The position numbers and the translations under genes were made by a program. Shown in pieces: positions 1 through 8,153 of a stretch of DNA of 64,000 nt. The notes under the pieces were generated by a model, which saw nothing but the letters and a program-made list of their open reading frames with translations, did not search any database and was not told the DNA's origin. The stretch is from Vreelandella sp031769195 (lineage in GTDB: Bacteria; Pseudomonadota; Gammaproteobacteria; Pseudomonadales; Halomonadaceae). Each line of letters begins with the position of its first letter. Position 1 is the first letter of the stretch. Location: assembly GCF_031769195.1 (NCBI RefSeq), contig NZ_JAVHNP010000002.1, positions 310,001 to 374,000 on the forward strand, in the 5' to 3' direction.

Positions 1-801
1 GGCTACGCCGGGCTGCTCTCGTTTGGCCATGCGGCTTTCCTGGCCACCGGTGGCTATGTAACCGGCTACCTGTTGGCAAGCTACCCAGGCCTAACGCCAG
101 AGCTGGGCATTTTAGCGGGTACGGCGATGGCCACGCTGCTTGGCGTACTGTTTGGGGTGCTCTCCATTCGCCGCCAGGGCATCTACTTTGCCATGGTAAC
201 GCTGGCGCTGGCACAGCTGATGTTCTTCGTGTTTGTGCAGTCGTCGTTTACCGGTGGGGAAGACGGCTTGCACGGCGTGCCGCGGGGAAGTCTGTTTGGG
301 GTGATCGATCTCAGCAGTAACCTTGCCATGTACTACTTCGTGTTCGCGGTCTTTGTGTTTGGCTTTGCGGTGATTCAGCGTGCCGTTCATTCACCCTTTG
401 GGCAAGTGTTGAAAGCCATTCGCGAAAACGAGCCCCGCGCTATTTCGCTGGGTTACAACGTGGATGCTTACAAACTGTTGGCCTTCGTGCTCTCAGCGGC
501 GTTAGCAGGCTTGGCGGGTTCCACTAAAACCGTCGTGTTCCAGCTGGCCTCGCTCACCGATGCCCACTGGCACATGTCGGGTGAGGTCATCCTGATGACG
601 CTGCTGGGCGGCGTGGGTACCTTGCTGGGCCCGCTGATGGGAGCAGGGCTGGTGGTGAGCCTGCAACACCTGCTGGCGCAGTCGCCGCTAGGCAACTGGG
701 TGAGCGTGATTCTGGGCATCATCTTCGTGGTGTGCGTGCTTAGCTTCCGCAGTGGCATCATCGGCGAGCTTTCCAAAATGTACCGTAAAAACTTTAAGTG
801 A
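1..801 (+). CDS. livM: Branched-chain amino acid ABC transporter permease, LivM type (5' truncated)
   Basis: The reading frame is open from base 1, so the start lies outside the window. Inner-membrane permease subunit of a HAAT-family ABC importer for leucine, isoleucine, valine or similar substrates. The visible part begins with the LivM signature GLLSFGHAAF, followed by several hydrophobic helices and the cytoplasmic EAA-like loop around AIRENEPRAISLGYN that contacts the ATPase. The end (GGVGTLLGPLMGAGLV) is also typical. An intrinsic terminator follows directly, so this is the last gene of its operon and LivH/F/G partners, if present, lie upstream. The next genes degrade valine, which fits the proposed substrate class. 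Exact substrate is unknown. Confidence 0.88.
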   Translation, partial: GYAGLLSFGHAAFLATGGYVTGYLLASYPGLTPELGILAGTAMATLLGVLFGVLSIRRQGIYFAMVTLALAQLMFFVFVQSSFTGGEDGLHGVPRGSLFGVIDLSSNLAMYYFVFAVFVFGFAVIQRAVHSPFGQVLKAIRENEPRAISLGYNVDAYKLLAFVLSAALAGLAGSTKTVVFQLASLTDAHWHMSGEVILMTLLGGVGTLLGPLMGAGLVVSLQHLLAQSPLGNWVSVILGIIFVVCVLSFRSGIIGELSKMYRKNFK

Positions 802-834
802 TGCATTCCCGTTAACCGCGTCTGTCCGTGGATT

Positions 835-859
835 GGGTGCCTTTGGGCACCCTTTTTTT
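835..859 (+). terminator. Intrinsic terminator after livM
   Basis: A perfect 7-bp stem (GGGTGCC / GGCACCC) with a 4-nt loop is followed by seven T residues, 34 bases after the livM stop. It separates the transporter operon from the acyl-CoA cluster. Confidence 0.93.
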
Positions 860-942
860 GCCTGCTAATGAAGGCGGTATGTTCATTTCTACACCAAAGG
901 TCGTGGGGGAGATGGTTGCGCAAGGTGGGGTAAAAATATAAG

Positions 943-973
943 TTAACGTAAACGTCAACATTGCTAATAATGA
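943..973 (+). promoter_or_regulatory. Candidate operator and promoter of the valine-catabolism genes
   Basis: TTAACGTAAACGTCAA (943-958) is an imperfect palindrome about 85 bases before the acyl-CoA dehydrogenase start. It resembles, from memory, sites of the MerR-family regulator LiuR, which controls branched-chain amino acid catabolism in gammaproteobacteria. TTAACG (943-948) and TAATGA (968-973) are 19 bp apart, the long spacing typical of MerR-activated promoters. The site is seen; the regulator assignment is inference. Confidence 0.4.
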
Positions 974-1040
974 CAACAGCTGAGTGGCTTGCCAGCCGCT
1001 TTCTAAGCCGCGGTAAGCCCACGCACGGTGGAGATACGCC

Positions 1041-2195
1041 ATGAACTTTGAGCTAAGTGAAGACCAAATCGCTTTTTCCGATATGGCCCGGGCGTTCGCC
1101 CAGAACGAGCTAGAACCCCATGCCGCCGAGTGGGATGCGAACTCTTTTTTCCCCGTTGATGTGATTCGCAAGGCGGGCGAGCTGGGCTTCTGTTCGCTAT
1201 ACGCCCCAGAAAGCGTTGGCGGGCTTGGGCTTTCCCGGTTGGATGCCAGCATTATTTTTGAACAGCTCTCGATGGGCTGCACCTCGACCACCGCGTACCT
1301 CACCATTCATAACATGGTGACCTGGATGCTGGCTGATTTCGGCACGCCGGAAGCCGTGGCGCAGTGGGGCGAAAAGCTGGCCACGGGCGAGCTGCTCGGC
1401 TCTTATTGCTTAACCGAACCCAACGCAGGCTCCGATGCGGCCTCGCTGAAAACTACTGCCAAGCGCGATGGCGAGCACTACGTGTTGAACGGCAGCAAGA
1501 TGTTTATTTCTGGCGCGGGCAGCACCGATTTTCTTGTGGTAATGGCGCGCACCGGCGGCGAAGGCCCTGGCGGCGTTTCCGCTTTCGCGGTAGATGCCAA
1601 GAGCGAGGGCATCAGCTACGGCCGCAAAGAGGACAAAATGGGCTGGAACAGCCAGCCCACCCGCATGATCACCTTTGAAGACGTACGCGTACCCGCCAAC
1701 CACCTACTAGGCAACGAAGGCGACGGCTTCAAAATCGCCATGAAGGGCCTGGACGGTGGGCGCATCAATATTGCGACGTGCTCCATCGGCACCGCCCAGC
1801 AGGCGCTCAATAAAGCCCGTGAATACATGCTAGAGCGCAAACAGTTCGGTAAGCGCTTGGCCGACTTCCAAGCGCTGCAGTTCCGCCTAGCCGATATGGT
1901 GACCGAGCTGGTCGCCGCCCGCCAACTGGTGCGCATGGCCGCCACCAAACTGGATGCAGGCCACCCGGATGCCACCACCTACTGCGCCATGGCTAAACGG
2001 TTCGCGACCGATGTGGGCTTCAAAGTGTGCGACGAAGCGCTGCAGCTCTACGGCGGCAATGGCTACATTAAGGAGTACCCGATGGAGCGCTACGTGCGCG
2101 ACACCCGCGTACACCGTATTCTGGAAGGCACCAACGAGATCATGCGGTTAATTATTTCCCGCCGCGTACTGGCCGACGGTGCCGCCGAGCTGTAG
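1041..2195 (+). CDS. Acyl-CoA dehydrogenase, probably isobutyryl-CoA dehydrogenase
   Basis: FAD-dependent acyl-CoA dehydrogenase of 384 residues, the normal family length. The N-terminal helical domain begins NFELSEDQIAF; the middle beta domain carries YCLTEPNAGSDAASLK; the C-terminal domain carries QLYGGNGYIKEYPMERYVRD and ILEGTNEIMR, where Glu362 is the expected catalytic base. Residues around that Glu resemble isobutyryl-CoA dehydrogenase, and the next two genes encode later steps of valine breakdown (3-hydroxyisobutyryl-CoA hydrolase and 3-hydroxyisobutyrate dehydrogenase), so oxidation of isobutyryl-CoA to methacrylyl-CoA is the most likely reaction. A GGAG-like site precedes the ATG. 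The missing methacrylyl-CoA hydratase and MmsA would lie elsewhere. Confidence 0.85.
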   Translation: MNFELSEDQIAFSDMARAFAQNELEPHAAEWDANSFFPVDVIRKAGELGFCSLYAPESVGGLGLSRLDASIIFEQLSMGCTSTTAYLTIHNMVTWMLADFGTPEAVAQWGEKLATGELLGSYCLTEPNAGSDAASLKTTAKRDGEHYVLNGSKMFISGAGSTDFLVVMARTGGEGPGGVSAFAVDAKSEGISYGRKEDKMGWNSQPTRMITFEDVRVPANHLLGNEGDGFKIAMKGLDGGRINIATCSIGTAQQALNKAREYMLERKQFGKRLADFQALQFRLADMVTELVAARQLVRMAATKLDAGHPDATTYCAMAKRFATDVGFKVCDEALQLYGGNGYIKEYPMERYVRDTRVHRILEGTNEIMRLIISRRVLADGAAEL

Positions 2196-2239
2196 CCACT
2201 CCACTGACCACCCGGCACCGAGCATATAAGGATAAGGTA

Positions 2240-3355
2240 ATGAGTTGCGTACTGTTTGAAGAGCACACTACCCAAGATGGCCATGTGATTGGCGAGATCA
2301 CCCTGAACGCTGAACGCTCGTTAAATGCGCTCACGCTGGAAATGATTGAAGAGATCCTGCCGCGCCTCAACCAGTGGCAAACCGACGAGCGGGTCGTGGC
2401 CGTGCTGCTGGACAGCGCAGGCGAAAAGGCCTTCTGTGCCGGTGGCGATGTGGTCAACCTTTATAAAGCCATTCAAGGTGAAGGTGCCGCCGACTTCCCT
2501 GAGCGCTTCTTCGAGAACGAGTATCGCCTGGATTATCTGTTGCACACCTTTTCGAAACCGGTGATTTGCTGGGGCCATGGCATTGTGATGGGCGGCGGCA
2601 TGGGCCTGCTTAGCGGCAGCAGCCACCGCATCGTCACGGAAACCTCTCGGCTGGCCATGCCGGAAGTGACCATTGGGCTATACCCGGATGTGGGCGCCAG
2701 TTGGTTTCTTAACCGCCTACCCGGCGGCGCCGGACGGTTTCTCGCCATGACCGGCGGGCAAATTAACGCGCCGGATGCGGTTCATTTAGGCCTTGCCGAC
2801 CGCGCCATTGCTAGCCACCTCCGCAGCGCGCTTGCTGAAAAACTGCTGGAAGCGAGCTGGGGCGAAGGCGAACACACCGACGCCCATGGCGTGGTGAACC
2901 GCGTGCTGCGGGAACTAGAGCAGGATTCCCACAACGTTTTTGCAGAGATGGAAGCGCCGGTTTACAAGTCCTCTTCACTGATCCGTGAGCTGATGGACCA
3001 CGACACCGTCGAGCAGATGGTCGAGGCCGTCTTGGCGGTGAAGACCGACGACAAATGGTTTAGCAAAGCGCAAAAAACCTTGGCCCACGGCAGTCCCGTC
3101 TCGGTCAAACTGATTCACGAACAGCTCGCCCGCGCCAAGCACATGTCGCTGGCGGAAGTGTTCCAATTTGAACTGTCGCTTTCCGTGCAGTGCTGCCGCC
3201 ACCGAGAATTCCCCGAAGGCGTGCGTGCACTGCTGGTGGATAAAGACGGCCAGCCGAGCTGGACCTACCCCGACGTGGCCTCGGTCGAACCTTCCTTTAT
3301 AGAAGAACTGCTGGCCCCCGCTTGGGAGACCAACCCGCTGGCAGACCTCAAATAA
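2240..3355 (+). CDS. 3-hydroxyisobutyryl-CoA hydrolase (crotonase superfamily)
   Basis: Cytoplasmic crotonase-fold protein of 371 residues, about 100 longer than a simple enoyl-CoA hydratase and typical of the HIBCH branch. Diagnostic blocks are NALTLEMIEEI, FCAGGDVVNLYKA, the oxyanion-hole segment GIVMGGGMGLLSG, and MPEVTIGLYPDVGASWFLN with the Glu and Asp that activate water in hydrolases of this type. It cleaves 3-hydroxyisobutyryl-CoA to free 3-hydroxyisobutyrate, the substrate of the next gene. The gap to the upstream dehydrogenase is 44 bases; AAGGATAAGG precedes the ATG. It would form one operon with its neighbours. Confidence 0.88.
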   Translation: MSCVLFEEHTTQDGHVIGEITLNAERSLNALTLEMIEEILPRLNQWQTDERVVAVLLDSAGEKAFCAGGDVVNLYKAIQGEGAADFPERFFENEYRLDYLLHTFSKPVICWGHGIVMGGGMGLLSGSSHRIVTETSRLAMPEVTIGLYPDVGASWFLNRLPGGAGRFLAMTGGQINAPDAVHLGLADRAIASHLRSALAEKLLEASWGEGEHTDAHGVVNRVLRELEQDSHNVFAEMEAPVYKSSSLIRELMDHDTVEQMVEAVLAVKTDDKWFSKAQKTLAHGSPVSVKLIHEQLARAKHMSLAEVFQFELSLSVQCCRHREFPEGVRALLVDKDGQPSWTYPDVASVEPSFIEELLAPAWETNPLADLK

Positions 3356-3397
3356 CCCCTAACGCACTCTCTACCACACGCTAATAAGGACAAAAAG

Positions 3398-4294
3398 ATG
3401 ACCACCGTTGCGTTTATTGGTTTAGGCAATATGGGCGGCCCGATGGCCGCCAACCTAGCGAAAGCAGGCTTTAAGGTGCGCGCGTTTGATCTTTCTGCTC
3501 AGGCGCTAGAAGTCGCCCAATCGCAAGGCTGCGATGTGGCCGCCACCGCCCAGCAAGCCGCCACTGATGCCGATTTTGTAATTTCCATGCTGCCCGCAGG
3601 CAAGCACGTGCGGGGGCTTTACGTAGACGGCGACGCACCGCTGTTTGACGTGATCAAACCAAGCGCCCTGGTAATTGACTGTTCGACAATTGATGCCGAT
3701 ACCGCCCGCCAAGTAGCCGCCGCCGGAGCAGAGAAGGGCATTGGCTTTATGGATGCGCCAGTATCCGGTGGGGTAGGCGGTGCCCAAGCGGGTACGCTGA
3801 CCTTTATTGTGGGTGGCTCTGACGACCAGTTCGCCCAGGCGCAGCCAGTACTGCAAGCCATGGGCAAAAACATCTTCCACGCTGGCGACCACGGCGCAGG
3901 GCAGGTGGCCAAGGTGTGCAACAACATGCTGCTGTCGATTCTGATGGCAGGCACCTGTGAAGCGATCAACATGGGCGTCAAAAACGGCCTAGACCCCGCC
4001 GTGCTTTCGGAAATCATGAAGCAAAGCTCGGGCGGCAACTGGGCGCTCAACGTCTACAACCCCTACCCAGGCGTCATGGAAAACGCACCCGCCTCGAAAG
4101 GCTACCAGGGCGGCTTCCAGGTGGATCTGATGATCAAAGACCTAGGCCTTGCCATGGATGTCAGCCAGCAAAGCGCTTCGCCCGTGCCCATGGGCTCCGC
4201 CGCCCGTTCGCTGTTCACCCTGCACAAAGCAGGCGGCAACGGCAAACTCGACTTCTCCAGCCTGCTCAAGCTGTATCAAGATAAGAGTGAGTAG
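3398..4294 (+). CDS. mmsB: 3-hydroxyisobutyrate dehydrogenase
   Basis: NAD-dependent beta-hydroxyacid dehydrogenase of 298 residues that oxidises 3-hydroxyisobutyrate to methylmalonate semialdehyde. The N-terminal Rossmann motif is GLGNMGGPMAANLAKAGF; the substrate-binding block is DAPVSGGVGGAQAGTL; the catalytic-Lys helix is GQVAKVCNNMLLS; the C-terminal all-helical domain ends in FSSLLKLYQ. TAAGGA lies upstream of the ATG at normal spacing, 42 bases after the hydrolase stop. Context and sequence agree with valine catabolism. Confidence 0.92.
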   Translation: MTTVAFIGLGNMGGPMAANLAKAGFKVRAFDLSAQALEVAQSQGCDVAATAQQAATDADFVISMLPAGKHVRGLYVDGDAPLFDVIKPSALVIDCSTIDADTARQVAAAGAEKGIGFMDAPVSGGVGGAQAGTLTFIVGGSDDQFAQAQPVLQAMGKNIFHAGDHGAGQVAKVCNNMLLSILMAGTCEAINMGVKNGLDPAVLSEIMKQSSGGNWALNVYNPYPGVMENAPASKGYQGGFQVDLMIKDLGLAMDVSQQSASPVPMGSAARSLFTLHKAGGNGKLDFSSLLKLYQDKSE

Positions 4295-4352
4295 TGAGGG
4301 TAAATAATTAGGAGCGAGTCGTGAGTGGCCGGGCATAAGGGGAGGGTGTGGG

Positions 4353-4377
4353 GTGGGAGGCAGCTTTAGCTCGCGAC
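4353..4377. repeat. REP-like palindromic element, copy 1
   Basis: GTGGGAGG followed by CAGCTTTAGCTCGCGAC forms an imperfect stem-loop. The same pattern, GTGGGAGG-GCTT[T/C]AGC-CGCGAC, recurs at 5285-5309, flanking the glutathione transferase gene. It resembles the short intergenic REP elements of Pseudomonas and Halomonas. The rest of 4295-4478 shows no gene. Confidence 0.6.
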
Positions 4378-4478
4378 CTGTTCGCTAAGCCCCACAAACC
4401 TGATAAAGCCGCCAACTTGCCACTCACCCCCACCCAAGGCACACTCAAAAACTTTCCTAACCAACAACAAGGACTGCC

Positions 4479-5105
4479 ATGATTACGCTTTGGGGCCGCA
4501 ATAACTCCACCAACGTCAAAAAAGTGCTCTGGGCACTGGAAGAACTGCAACTGCCGTTCGAGCAGATCATGGCGGGCCTGCACCACGGCGTGAACGACAC
4601 GCCAGAATACCTCGCCATGAACCCCAACGGCCTAGTGCCGCTGCTGAAAGACGACACCACGCAAAGCGTGCTGTGGGAGTCTAATGTCATTCTGCGCTAC
4701 CTAGCGGCGCAATATGGCCCTAACCACCTATGGATTGAAGAGCCCGCCAAGCGTGCGCACATGGAAAAGTGGATGGACTGGTCTAGCAGTTTGCTCACCC
4801 CCGCCCACCGCACCATTTTGATGGGCTACGTCCGCACCTCGCCAGAACAGCGCAACAGCGCACTGCTAGACCCCGCCATCGCCACCTGCGAGAAACTCTT
4901 CGCTCAGCTAGACGCCACGTTAACCCAGCAGCCCTGGTTCTCTGGCGACGACTTCGGCCTTGCCGATATCGCCATCGCCCCGTTCACCTACAACCTGCTA
5001 AATAGCGGCTTAAGCTGGCAACCCCGCCCGCACCTACAGCGCTGGACAGAACAGCTTGCCGAACGCCCCGCCTACCGCAAGGTCGTGATGATTCCTGTTA
5101 CCTAA
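4479..5105 (+). CDS. Glutathione S-transferase family protein
   Basis: Cytosolic GST-fold protein of 208 residues. The N-terminal thioredoxin-like domain begins MITLWGRNNSTNVKKVLWAL, includes MNPNGLVPLL (cis-Pro block) and LWESNVILRYLA (the Glu-Ser glutathione gamma-glutamyl contact). The C-terminal helical domain contains the N-capping-type segment FGLADIAIAPFTYN. Substrate cannot be deduced; detoxification is the general role. AAGGA precedes the ATG. The gene is flanked by two REP-like elements and may be separately transcribed from the mmsB run. Confidence 0.85.
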   Translation: MITLWGRNNSTNVKKVLWALEELQLPFEQIMAGLHHGVNDTPEYLAMNPNGLVPLLKDDTTQSVLWESNVILRYLAAQYGPNHLWIEEPAKRAHMEKWMDWSSSLLTPAHRTILMGYVRTSPEQRNSALLDPAIATCEKLFAQLDATLTQQPWFSGDDFGLADIAIAPFTYNLLNSGLSWQPRPHLQRWTEQLAERPAYRKVVMIPVT

Positions 5106-5284
5106 ACACTCACTTCGAACTCGTCGTGCATCTTCTTCGCCGAAGATGGGCAACTACCCCGTAGCGCGGCGTAACGAGCACCGGGAGGCACCCGCGAAGG
5201 GCGGCAACGCCGCCCCTAGGCTGTTGTCGGCATACTCCATCAACATTATTACAACACTCAACTTTGGTGCTTGTTAGAGTGCCT

Positions 5285-5309
5285 GTGGGAGGGCGCTTCA
5301 GCGCGCGAC
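5285..5309. repeat. REP-like palindromic element, copy 2
   Basis: GTGGGAGGGCGCTTCAGCGC followed by GCGAC; GGGCGCTTCAGCGC is the core hairpin. It matches the element at 4353-4377 in layout. It lies in the gap between the convergent GST and PanE-like genes. Confidence 0.6.
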
Positions 5310-5330
5310 GATCCAGCCACCCAAGCCCAA

Positions 5331-6251
5331 CTAAAATCTCGCCTCTAACAACGCCAGCTCCTGATCTAACCCCTTCAACACCTCACACCTCAACCCATAC
5401 CGCTCGGCACACTCAATCAACGGCCCCAAAATCGCCTCACGTTCGGTAAGCCGCTTTGCCTCCACATCCTGCAACATCGAAGCCTTATTGTTCGCCGTGT
5501 TCTCCACCACCTGCCACACCAACGCCAGCCACGCGGCGTCACCCTCACCACCATTCGGCGGCAAAACGCCTTCCTTCGTTAAAATCGCCACGGCCTCCTG
5601 AACCACGGCCATTACACGGCCTGAATAGGCATCACCGCGCAGTTCCCCATTACGCACACCATGCAGCGCCACCAGCGGGTTAATCGCCGCATTCACCGCC
5701 AGTTTCTGCCACAGGCGGCTGCGAATATCGGGCACCGCCGAAGCAGTCAACCCAGCCTCACTCAACAGCGCTGCTAAGGCTTCCGCCAACCCTGTGTGCT
5801 GGTTATCCAAATCCCCAACAAACGTTGGCCCACGGCCCGCGTGCACCACGCCATCATCCCCGGTTAAGTACGCCCCCTGAGTGGTGGTAGCGCACAGCAC
5901 TGGCCCAGGCCACGTTTGGGTAATGCGCGGCTGGGCATAAAAACCGTTCTGCCACAGCACTAACGAGGTAGAAGAGGGTAGCACGCTCGAAATACTCGAA
6001 AGCGCCGCCTCGGCAGCCATAGCTTTGGTAGTGATATGCACGAACGCAGGCGGCTCAGGCGCATCCGCCACCAACTGCTTAGCGGTGAGCGAGGTTAAGT
6101 GTTGAACACGCACTTTGCCTTCCGGTGCGGTCAGCAATTGACGCGAGGGCAATGCTCGGCGGCCAATCACCGACACATCAACGAGCGGGGCTAGCGAGTG
6201 CGCCAACAAACGGCCAATGGCCCCAGGGCCAAGAATCCAGTGGGTGGTCAT
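5331..6251 (-). CDS. panE: Ketopantoate reductase family protein (PanE/ApbA)
   Basis: NADPH-dependent 2-dehydropantoate 2-reductase family protein of 306 residues, close to the usual length. The N-terminal Rossmann motif is ILGPGAIGRLLAHSL; mid-protein KLAVNAAINPLVALHG is the family block with the catalytic Lys and substrate-binding Asn; the C-terminal helical domain contains NNKASMLQDVEAKRLTE, including Ser and Asp substrate contacts. If it is the biosynthetic enzyme it reduces ketopantoate to pantoate for CoA synthesis; paralogues with other substrates are common, so the symbol is tentative. Start chosen as the first ATG in frame; no strong ribosome site is seen. Confidence 0.82.
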   Translation of the reverse strand: MTTHWILGPGAIGRLLAHSLAPLVDVSVIGRRALPSRQLLTAPEGKVRVQHLTSLTAKQLVADAPEPPAFVHITTKAMAAEAALSSISSVLPSSTSLVLWQNGFYAQPRITQTWPGPVLCATTTQGAYLTGDDGVVHAGRGPTFVGDLDNQHTGLAEALAALLSEAGLTASAVPDIRSRLWQKLAVNAAINPLVALHGVRNGELRGDAYSGRVMAVVQEAVAILTKEGVLPPNGGEGDAAWLALVWQVVENTANNKASMLQDVEAKRLTEREAILGPLIECAERYGLRCEVLKGLDQELALLEARF

Positions 6252-6684
6252 GGGTAAGGCATCTTCAGCAACGGGAATGCTGCCAAGCTTACCGCGTTCG
6301 GTGTGGAGAGGCTAAGGAGTGAAAAGGGGAGGTGTGGGACTATTTTCTAGTGACGGAGGTAAGGATAGTTTGGTAGGTTTGAGGCTAAGCTGATTTTATT
6401 AGTTGGTAGTGGGGTGGAAAGCTGCAATGGTTGCATCAATTAGGAAATGAAAGAAGTGGCAGCTTTCGACCCAAAGCGGCCCTTCCAGCGAAACCGGCAT
6501 GCTGATTCAGCCGTTTTATGCAGCCGGCACGACAATCTATGTTACGCTCCCTACTTATAGTTAATTTATTTTAATTTCAATGGGATAGATCATGAACGAT
6601 GGGCTGTAAAACCTCGATTAACGTTCCGCTTGGCTCATTCAGGTTATATAGAGAGATGTAAAGTCACTATTAGGCAATTAAGAC
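6252..6684. other. Gene-free left boundary of the AT-rich accessory island
   Basis: No credible coding region. Base composition changes within it, from the normal GC-rich sequence to AT-rich sequence after about 6540. It holds the first copy of the dispersed GACCCAAAGC motif (6467-6484) and, at 6643, GTTATAT, which could be the right-hand core of a recombination site just upstream of the first island gene. No tRNA or integrase is visible at the boundary. Confidence 0.6.
6467..6484. repeat. Island dispersed repeat, GACCCAAAGC form, copy 1
   Basis: CGACCCAAAGCGGCCCTT. A near-identical stretch occurs at 8133-8153; the roughly complementary TTGGCCGATAGCGG form occurs at 8093, 10852 and 11381. 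I noticed these only inside or at the edges of the AT-rich island. Confidence 0.55.
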
Positions 6685-7335
6685 ATGGCGAGCATGGGGA
6701 CTATGGCGAAAAAATTCAAAAGTATACTAATACACGTACTCACCCATATAGAAAAATACCAGCTACTGGTAATAGGTCTTTTGGCGCTTTTGTGGAATTT
6801 CCAATCTGATAAAGATTGGCCTGAACCCTTGGTTTATTTCTTGAGCGTAGTCTTTGCAGCTGTAGCTCTTAAGAAAATTATTGTTAAAGGCAATGTTGAT
6901 GAAGAGCTTCAGAAAATAATCGCGCGTTCAAATCCGATTAGCGACTGGCATACGAATGAGCAGTTTTCCGAAAACGAACACATAGCCGTATACCGAAAAG
7001 ATCCATCAATAAAGCTAGTTAGATATACAGATGCAGTAGTTGAGGGTTTTCAAGAAGATTGGCTGGCCGGTTTATATCCAGACCCTAGAGCCTCTAGTTA
7101 CAATGTGTCTATTCAATACAACGGCAATGAGGTAATGAAAAGGATTATATTGCTTGTCGATGGTGCAAGAGTGTTTTTGCCATTGCCAAAGTCTCCAAAA
7201 ACACTTGAAACAAACGAGTTTGATTTGGCTATATGCCAGATACTTAATGGTCAAACCGGCTATGATACTGCCTACTACTTTAAACAGTCGAAAATGGTGT
7301 TAAGCAAAGAAAAATTGGATCAGAAAAATGCCTAA
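6685..7335 (+). CDS. Hypothetical two-helix membrane protein (island gene 1)
   Basis: 216 residues, no family recognised. Two hydrophobic helices near the N terminus (about 25-42 and 47-64) form a hairpin, followed by a soluble domain of about 150 residues with alternating hydrophobic beta-like stretches (VSIQYNGNEVMKRIILLV). Probably an inner-membrane protein with a cytoplasmic domain. Start is uncertain among ATGs at 6685, 6694 and 6703; none has a strong ribosome site. AT-rich codon use contrasts with the flanking genes. The stop codon lies inside an attC-like repeat, so the gene may be an integron-type cassette. Confidence 0.6.
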   Translation: MASMGTMAKKFKSILIHVLTHIEKYQLLVIGLLALLWNFQSDKDWPEPLVYFLSVVFAAVALKKIIVKGNVDEELQKIIARSNPISDWHTNEQFSENEHIAVYRKDPSIKLVRYTDAVVEGFQEDWLAGLYPDPRASSYNVSIQYNGNEVMKRIILLVDGARVFLPLPKSPKTLETNEFDLAICQILNGQTGYDTAYYFKQSKMVLSKEKLDQKNA

Positions 7336-7411
7336 AAATCGCAGGCACAGTGACGTCCTTTTCGTTACGGCTACGCCTCTACTACAAGGCCACGTGTGCT
7401 GTGAATATTAA
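7330..7411 (+). repeat. attC-like recombination site 1
   Basis: Imperfect inverted repeat that starts at the stop codon of the preceding gene. The left arm GCCTAAAAATCGCAG and the right arm CTGTGAATATTAAG pair with mismatches and one extra-helical base, and the centre (CTTTTCGTTACGGCTACGCC) resembles the central part of many integron attC sites. The right core is degenerate (GTGAATA rather than GTTRRRY). Confidence 0.5.
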
Positions 7412-7437
7412 GAATACTAAGGAGGTCGTAGATAAAA

Positions 7438-8064
7438 ATGAGTAAGTATTATCCTCCTGCTTATGCGAAAAAGCAGTTTCACTGTATTCACTGTGGAGTT
7501 TATGCCAAACAGGATTGGCACAATTTGTTTATCGCGAATCATGGTGGCTCTGATTTCGAAAGTTCGCGATGTACACATTGTTGGCAGAGGTGTTTTTGGT
7601 ACAAAGGCCGAATGATTGTTCCAAGCGAGGCTCCGGTTCCCCCTCCTCACACAGATCTCCCCGAATCATGTAAAACTGAGTATGATGAAGCACGTGATAT
7701 TGTTGCTAGGTCACCTCGTGCAGCAGCTGCATTACTTCGCTTGTGTGTACAAAAGCTTATGATTGAACTTGGCGAAAATGGAAAAAATATCAATGACGAT
7801 ATTGGCGCTTTAGTCAAAAAAGGGTTACCTGTCGAAGTTCAGCAGGCATTAGATTATTGTAGAGTTATCGGAAATAATGGTGTTCACCCCGGAGAAATTG
7901 AATTAACTAATAATCCAGAGATAGCACATGGTATTTTTGAAATGATTAATTTCATTGTTGAAGACAGGATTTCAAGACCAAATAAAATTGAAGCTTTATA
8001 TAAAATTCTTCCAGAAGGAGCATTAAAAGCCGTCGAGAAGCGCGACCGAGAAAAAGATGCTTAA
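7438..8064 (+). CDS. Zinc-ribbon plus DUF4145 (HEPN-like) protein
   Basis: 208 residues. An N-terminal zinc ribbon is formed by Cys16/Cys19 and Cys45/Cys48 (HCIHC and RCTHC). Residues about 83-180 match the DUF4145 pattern: ARDIVARSPRAAAALLRLCV, then NINDDIGALVKKGLP and RVIGNNGVHPGEIE. DUF4145 belongs to the HEPN-like helical group often found in defence or nucleic-acid proteins; function here is not established and a canonical RxxxxH motif is not evident. GGAGG lies 12 bases before the ATG. Part of the AT-rich island. Confidence 0.8.
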   Translation: MSKYYPPAYAKKQFHCIHCGVYAKQDWHNLFIANHGGSDFESSRCTHCWQRCFWYKGRMIVPSEAPVPPPHTDLPESCKTEYDEARDIVARSPRAAAALLRLCVQKLMIELGENGKNINDDIGALVKKGLPVEVQQALDYCRVIGNNGVHPGEIELTNNPEIAHGIFEMINFIVEDRISRPNKIEALYKILPEGALKAVEKRDREKDA

Positions 8065-8092
8065 GGCGTTATATCAGTTTTGTCTGAATGAC

Positions 8093-8105
8093 AGCTCTTG
8101 GCCGA
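8093..8105. repeat. Island dispersed repeat, TTGGCCGA form, copy 2
   Basis: AGCTCTTGGCCGA, preceded at 8070 by TATATCAG. The same order (TATATCAG, then GCTTTTGGCCGA) recurs at 10831-10868, so the repeated module is longer than the core. Confidence 0.5.
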
Positions 8106-8132
8106 AAAGGAATGCTCATGAGTAAGCGCTAA

Positions 8133-8153
8133 CGACCCAAAGCAGCCATCCTT
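8133..8153. repeat. Island dispersed repeat, GACCCAAAGC form, copy 3
   Basis: CGACCCAAAGCAGCCATCCT, matching copy 1 at 6467 over its core. Confidence 0.55.

Noticed and set aside
468..1306. Minus-strand open frames across the livM end and acyl-CoA dehydrogenase start
   Set aside because: They cross a clear terminator and promoter region and mirror the real plus-strand genes; codon content is shadow-like.
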